From positions 1 to 6,482 of the forward strand of contig JARLHB010000451.1 of assembly GCA_031292465.1 (NCBI GenBank): a stretch of DNA of 6,482 bases, given 5' to 3'. This stretch comes from Ignavibacteriaceae bacterium (GTDB lineage: Bacteria > Bacteroidota > Ignavibacteria > Ignavibacteriales > Ignavibacteriaceae). Positions 5,686 through 6,482 of the stretch are shown one piece after another (the first letter of the stretch is position 1; each line of letters begins with the position of its first letter). The position numbers were made by a program, and so were the translations under genes. The notes under the pieces are model-generated. The model ran no database searches, was not told where the DNA came from, and saw nothing but the letters and a program-made list of their open reading frames with translations.

Positions 5686-5699
5686 TTTTTAAACCCCGT

Positions 5700-5724
5700 A
5701 TAATTTATTTATTGCATAAATTAT
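5700..5724 (-). other. AT-only hairpin in the repeat-protein/T9SS-protein gap
   Basis: ATAATTTAT (5700-5708) and ATAAATTAT (5716-5724) are perfect 9-bp arms around a 7-nt loop, filling half of the 48-bp gap and ending just before the putative ribosome site of the T9SS gene. With no GC pairs it is a weak structure; it could be a processing site or chance. Confidence 0.35.
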
Positions 5725-5733
5725 TATTTTCTT

Positions 5734-6482
5734 TTACGGCAGAGTAAATTCCACAGTACTGCCGGTTGATAAATCCTGCGTTTTATCCTTCTGTGTGGTT
5801 CCTGAAATTACCCTGAATGATAAACTTGCAGGAAGCAGTTCCTTTATTATAATTCCGTTTGATGTTAAACCTATTTCTCTCCAGGCACCGGCATAGTACT
5901 TTGCATCTGCGTTGTTTATGGAATTGCCCTGGGAATCTTTTACGCTTACTGTGCATAATACTGTTGAGAAATTAACCGTATTTGATGTGCCAATATTATG
6001 TGTAATATCCTTTGAGATATATTCATAGGTCATTCTGAAACTATAGCTGTTTGGCAGAAGTTCTTTATTAGCAACGCCGTTTGTGGTTGTGTCGAAGTCC
6101 CGCCATGCGCCCGCATAATACTGAACAGTACCCTGATCCATAAGGCTGCCTGAACTATTCTTTAACTGCACTGCAGCGTTTGTTGTCTGGAATATTACAT
6201 TCGGGTCTGCACCTATGTTTTGCTGCTTATCATTACTTGCATAAGCATACAACATACGGAAGCTGTATGTGTTTGGCAGCAGTTCTTTATTGGCTACTCC
6301 GCTTGTGGTTGTACCGAAGTCCCGCCATGCGCCTGCATAATACTGAACAGTACCCTGATCCATAAGGCTGCCGGAACTGTTCTTTAACTGCACTGCCGTA
6401 TTTGTTGTCTGGAAGATAACATTCGGGTCTGTGCCGATGTTCTGCTGCTTATCTGTACTTGCATAAGCATAAGTCATGCGGA
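5734..6482 (-). CDS. Tandem-repeat surface-type protein, C-terminal part
   Basis: The frame enters from the right edge and ends at TAA 5736-5734. The first in-window Met (6477-6475) is not a start: it sits inside a repeat (FRM context), and the reading continues to the edge. The visible 249 residues are three copies of a 74-residue unit plus a 25-residue partial copy ending in TVEFTLP. Each unit has VQLKNSSGS-like, VQYYAGAWRDF, GVANKELLP and YSFRM segments, a beta-strand-rich pattern like the carboxypeptidase-regulatory/Cna-B class of small beta-sandwich domains: a strand with K-x-S-x-G, an aromatic strand, then a short turn, LLP and an F-R strand. I do not recognise a named family. The protein probably has many more repeats upstream and belongs to a large extracellular or surface protein. 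It has no T9SS sorting domain at its C-terminus, unlike the next gene 48 bp downstream. Function is unknown; an adhesive or structural role is a guess. Confidence 0.78.
   Translation of the reverse strand, partial: RMTYAYASTDKQQNIGTDPNVIFQTTNTAVQLKNSSGSLMDQGTVQYYAGAWRDFGTTTSGVANKELLPNTYSFRMLYAYASNDKQQNIGADPNVIFQTTNAAVQLKNSSGSLMDQGTVQYYAGAWRDFDTTTNGVANKELLPNSYSFRMTYEYISKDITHNIGTSNTVNFSTVLCTVSVKDSQGNSINNADAKYYAGAWREIGLTSNGIIIKELLPASLSFRVISGTTQKDKTQDLSTGSTVEFTLP
5737..5811 (-). repeat. Partial fourth copy of the 222-bp repeat
   Basis: This codes for the last 25 residues of the repeat protein, which align with the first 25 of the unit (KDKTQDLSTGSTVEF against KDITHNIGTSNTVNF). It is the most diverged copy, so the natural domain boundary is probably after the TVxF strand. 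Confidence 0.6.
5812..6033 (-). repeat. 222-bp coding repeat, diverged copy
   Basis: This 74-residue copy matches the copy at 6256-6477 at 35 of 74 residues by my count and keeps YYAGAWR, KELLP and SFR. It is the last complete unit before the C-terminus. Confidence 0.8.
6034..6255 (-). repeat. 222-bp coding repeat, near-identical copy
   Basis: This 74-residue unit matches the next copy at 67 of 74 residues by my count. The two share an exact 38-bp run (6113-6150 here, 6335-6372 there), exactly 222 bp apart. Confidence 0.9.
6256..6477 (-). repeat. 222-bp coding repeat, near-identical copy at window edge
   Basis: This is the most N-terminal unit visible. The frame continues beyond 6477 with Arg and the end of a Phe codon, the same F-R junction that separates the other copies, so at least one more unit probably lies upstream. 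Confidence 0.9.

Noticed and set aside
5324..5692. 122-codon plus-strand frame across the T9SS-protein gene
   Set aside because: It is antisense to a gene with a signal peptide and sorting domain, shows no domain of its own and ends in the promoter-side gap of that gene.
6475..6477. ATG as the start of the repeat protein
   Set aside because: The Met lies inside the repeat at the same F-R-M position as in the other copies, with no signal peptide after it, and the frame continues to the window edge.
5737..6477. CRISPR-like array
   Set aside because: The 222-bp units are contiguous, in frame and translated into conserved protein repeats, with no short repeat/unique spacer pattern.
5008..6482. 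One repeat protein split from its sorting domain by a recent stop or frameshift
   Set aside because: The downstream gene has its own signal peptide and start, and the repeat protein ends at a natural domain boundary, so two genes are more likely.

Overview
The window reads as chromosomal DNA of an AT-rich bacterium of the Fibrobacteres-Chlorobi-Bacteroidetes (FCB) group, most likely an Ignavibacteria-type lineage. The main evidence is a secreted protein ending in a type IX secretion (T9SS) type A sorting domain with the NYPNPFNPATTISYQL signature common in that lineage. Several genes also have clear Shine-Dalgarno sequences (AAAGGA, GAGGA), which classical Bacteroidetes mostly lack. The assignment is an inference from motifs; no database search was possible.

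Layout. (1) 1-429, plus strand: the C-terminal 142 codons of a BsuBI/PstI-family type II restriction endonuclease, cut by the left edge and ending in a hairpin terminator. (2) 3761-460, minus strand: three genes that look like one operon, in the order membrane-anchored SGNH/GDSL protein, acyl carrier protein, MBOAT membrane O-acyltransferase. (3) 3762-4175: a 414-bp AT-rich divergent intergenic region with candidate promoters and small palindromes. (4) 4176-4925, plus strand: a FabG-like short-chain dehydrogenase/reductase with a strong terminator. (5) 5685-5008, minus strand: a small secreted protein with one Ig-like domain and a T9SS sorting domain. (6) 6482-5734, minus strand: the C-terminal part of a protein made of tandem 74-residue (222-bp) repeats, cut by the right edge.

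How the genes may work together. The central unit has the same three parts as the DltB-DltC-DltD part of the teichoic acid D-alanylation system: a carrier protein that presents an acyl group, an MBOAT that passes it across the membrane, and a membrane-anchored SGNH partner facing outward. No DltA-like adenylating enzyme is present, and the host looks Gram-negative, so the acyl group and acceptor (a surface glycan or similar) are unknown. The divergent reductase could modify a carrier-bound acyl chain. The SGNH protein is unusual: its Ser and Asp are in place, but the position of the catalytic His is Asn (Asp461-Tyr-Thr-Asn464), and no His exists in the C-terminal two thirds of the protein. The right end of the window encodes cell-surface or secreted proteins, so an envelope-modification and surface-protein theme runs through most of the window. 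The restriction enzyme appears to be an unrelated neighbour.
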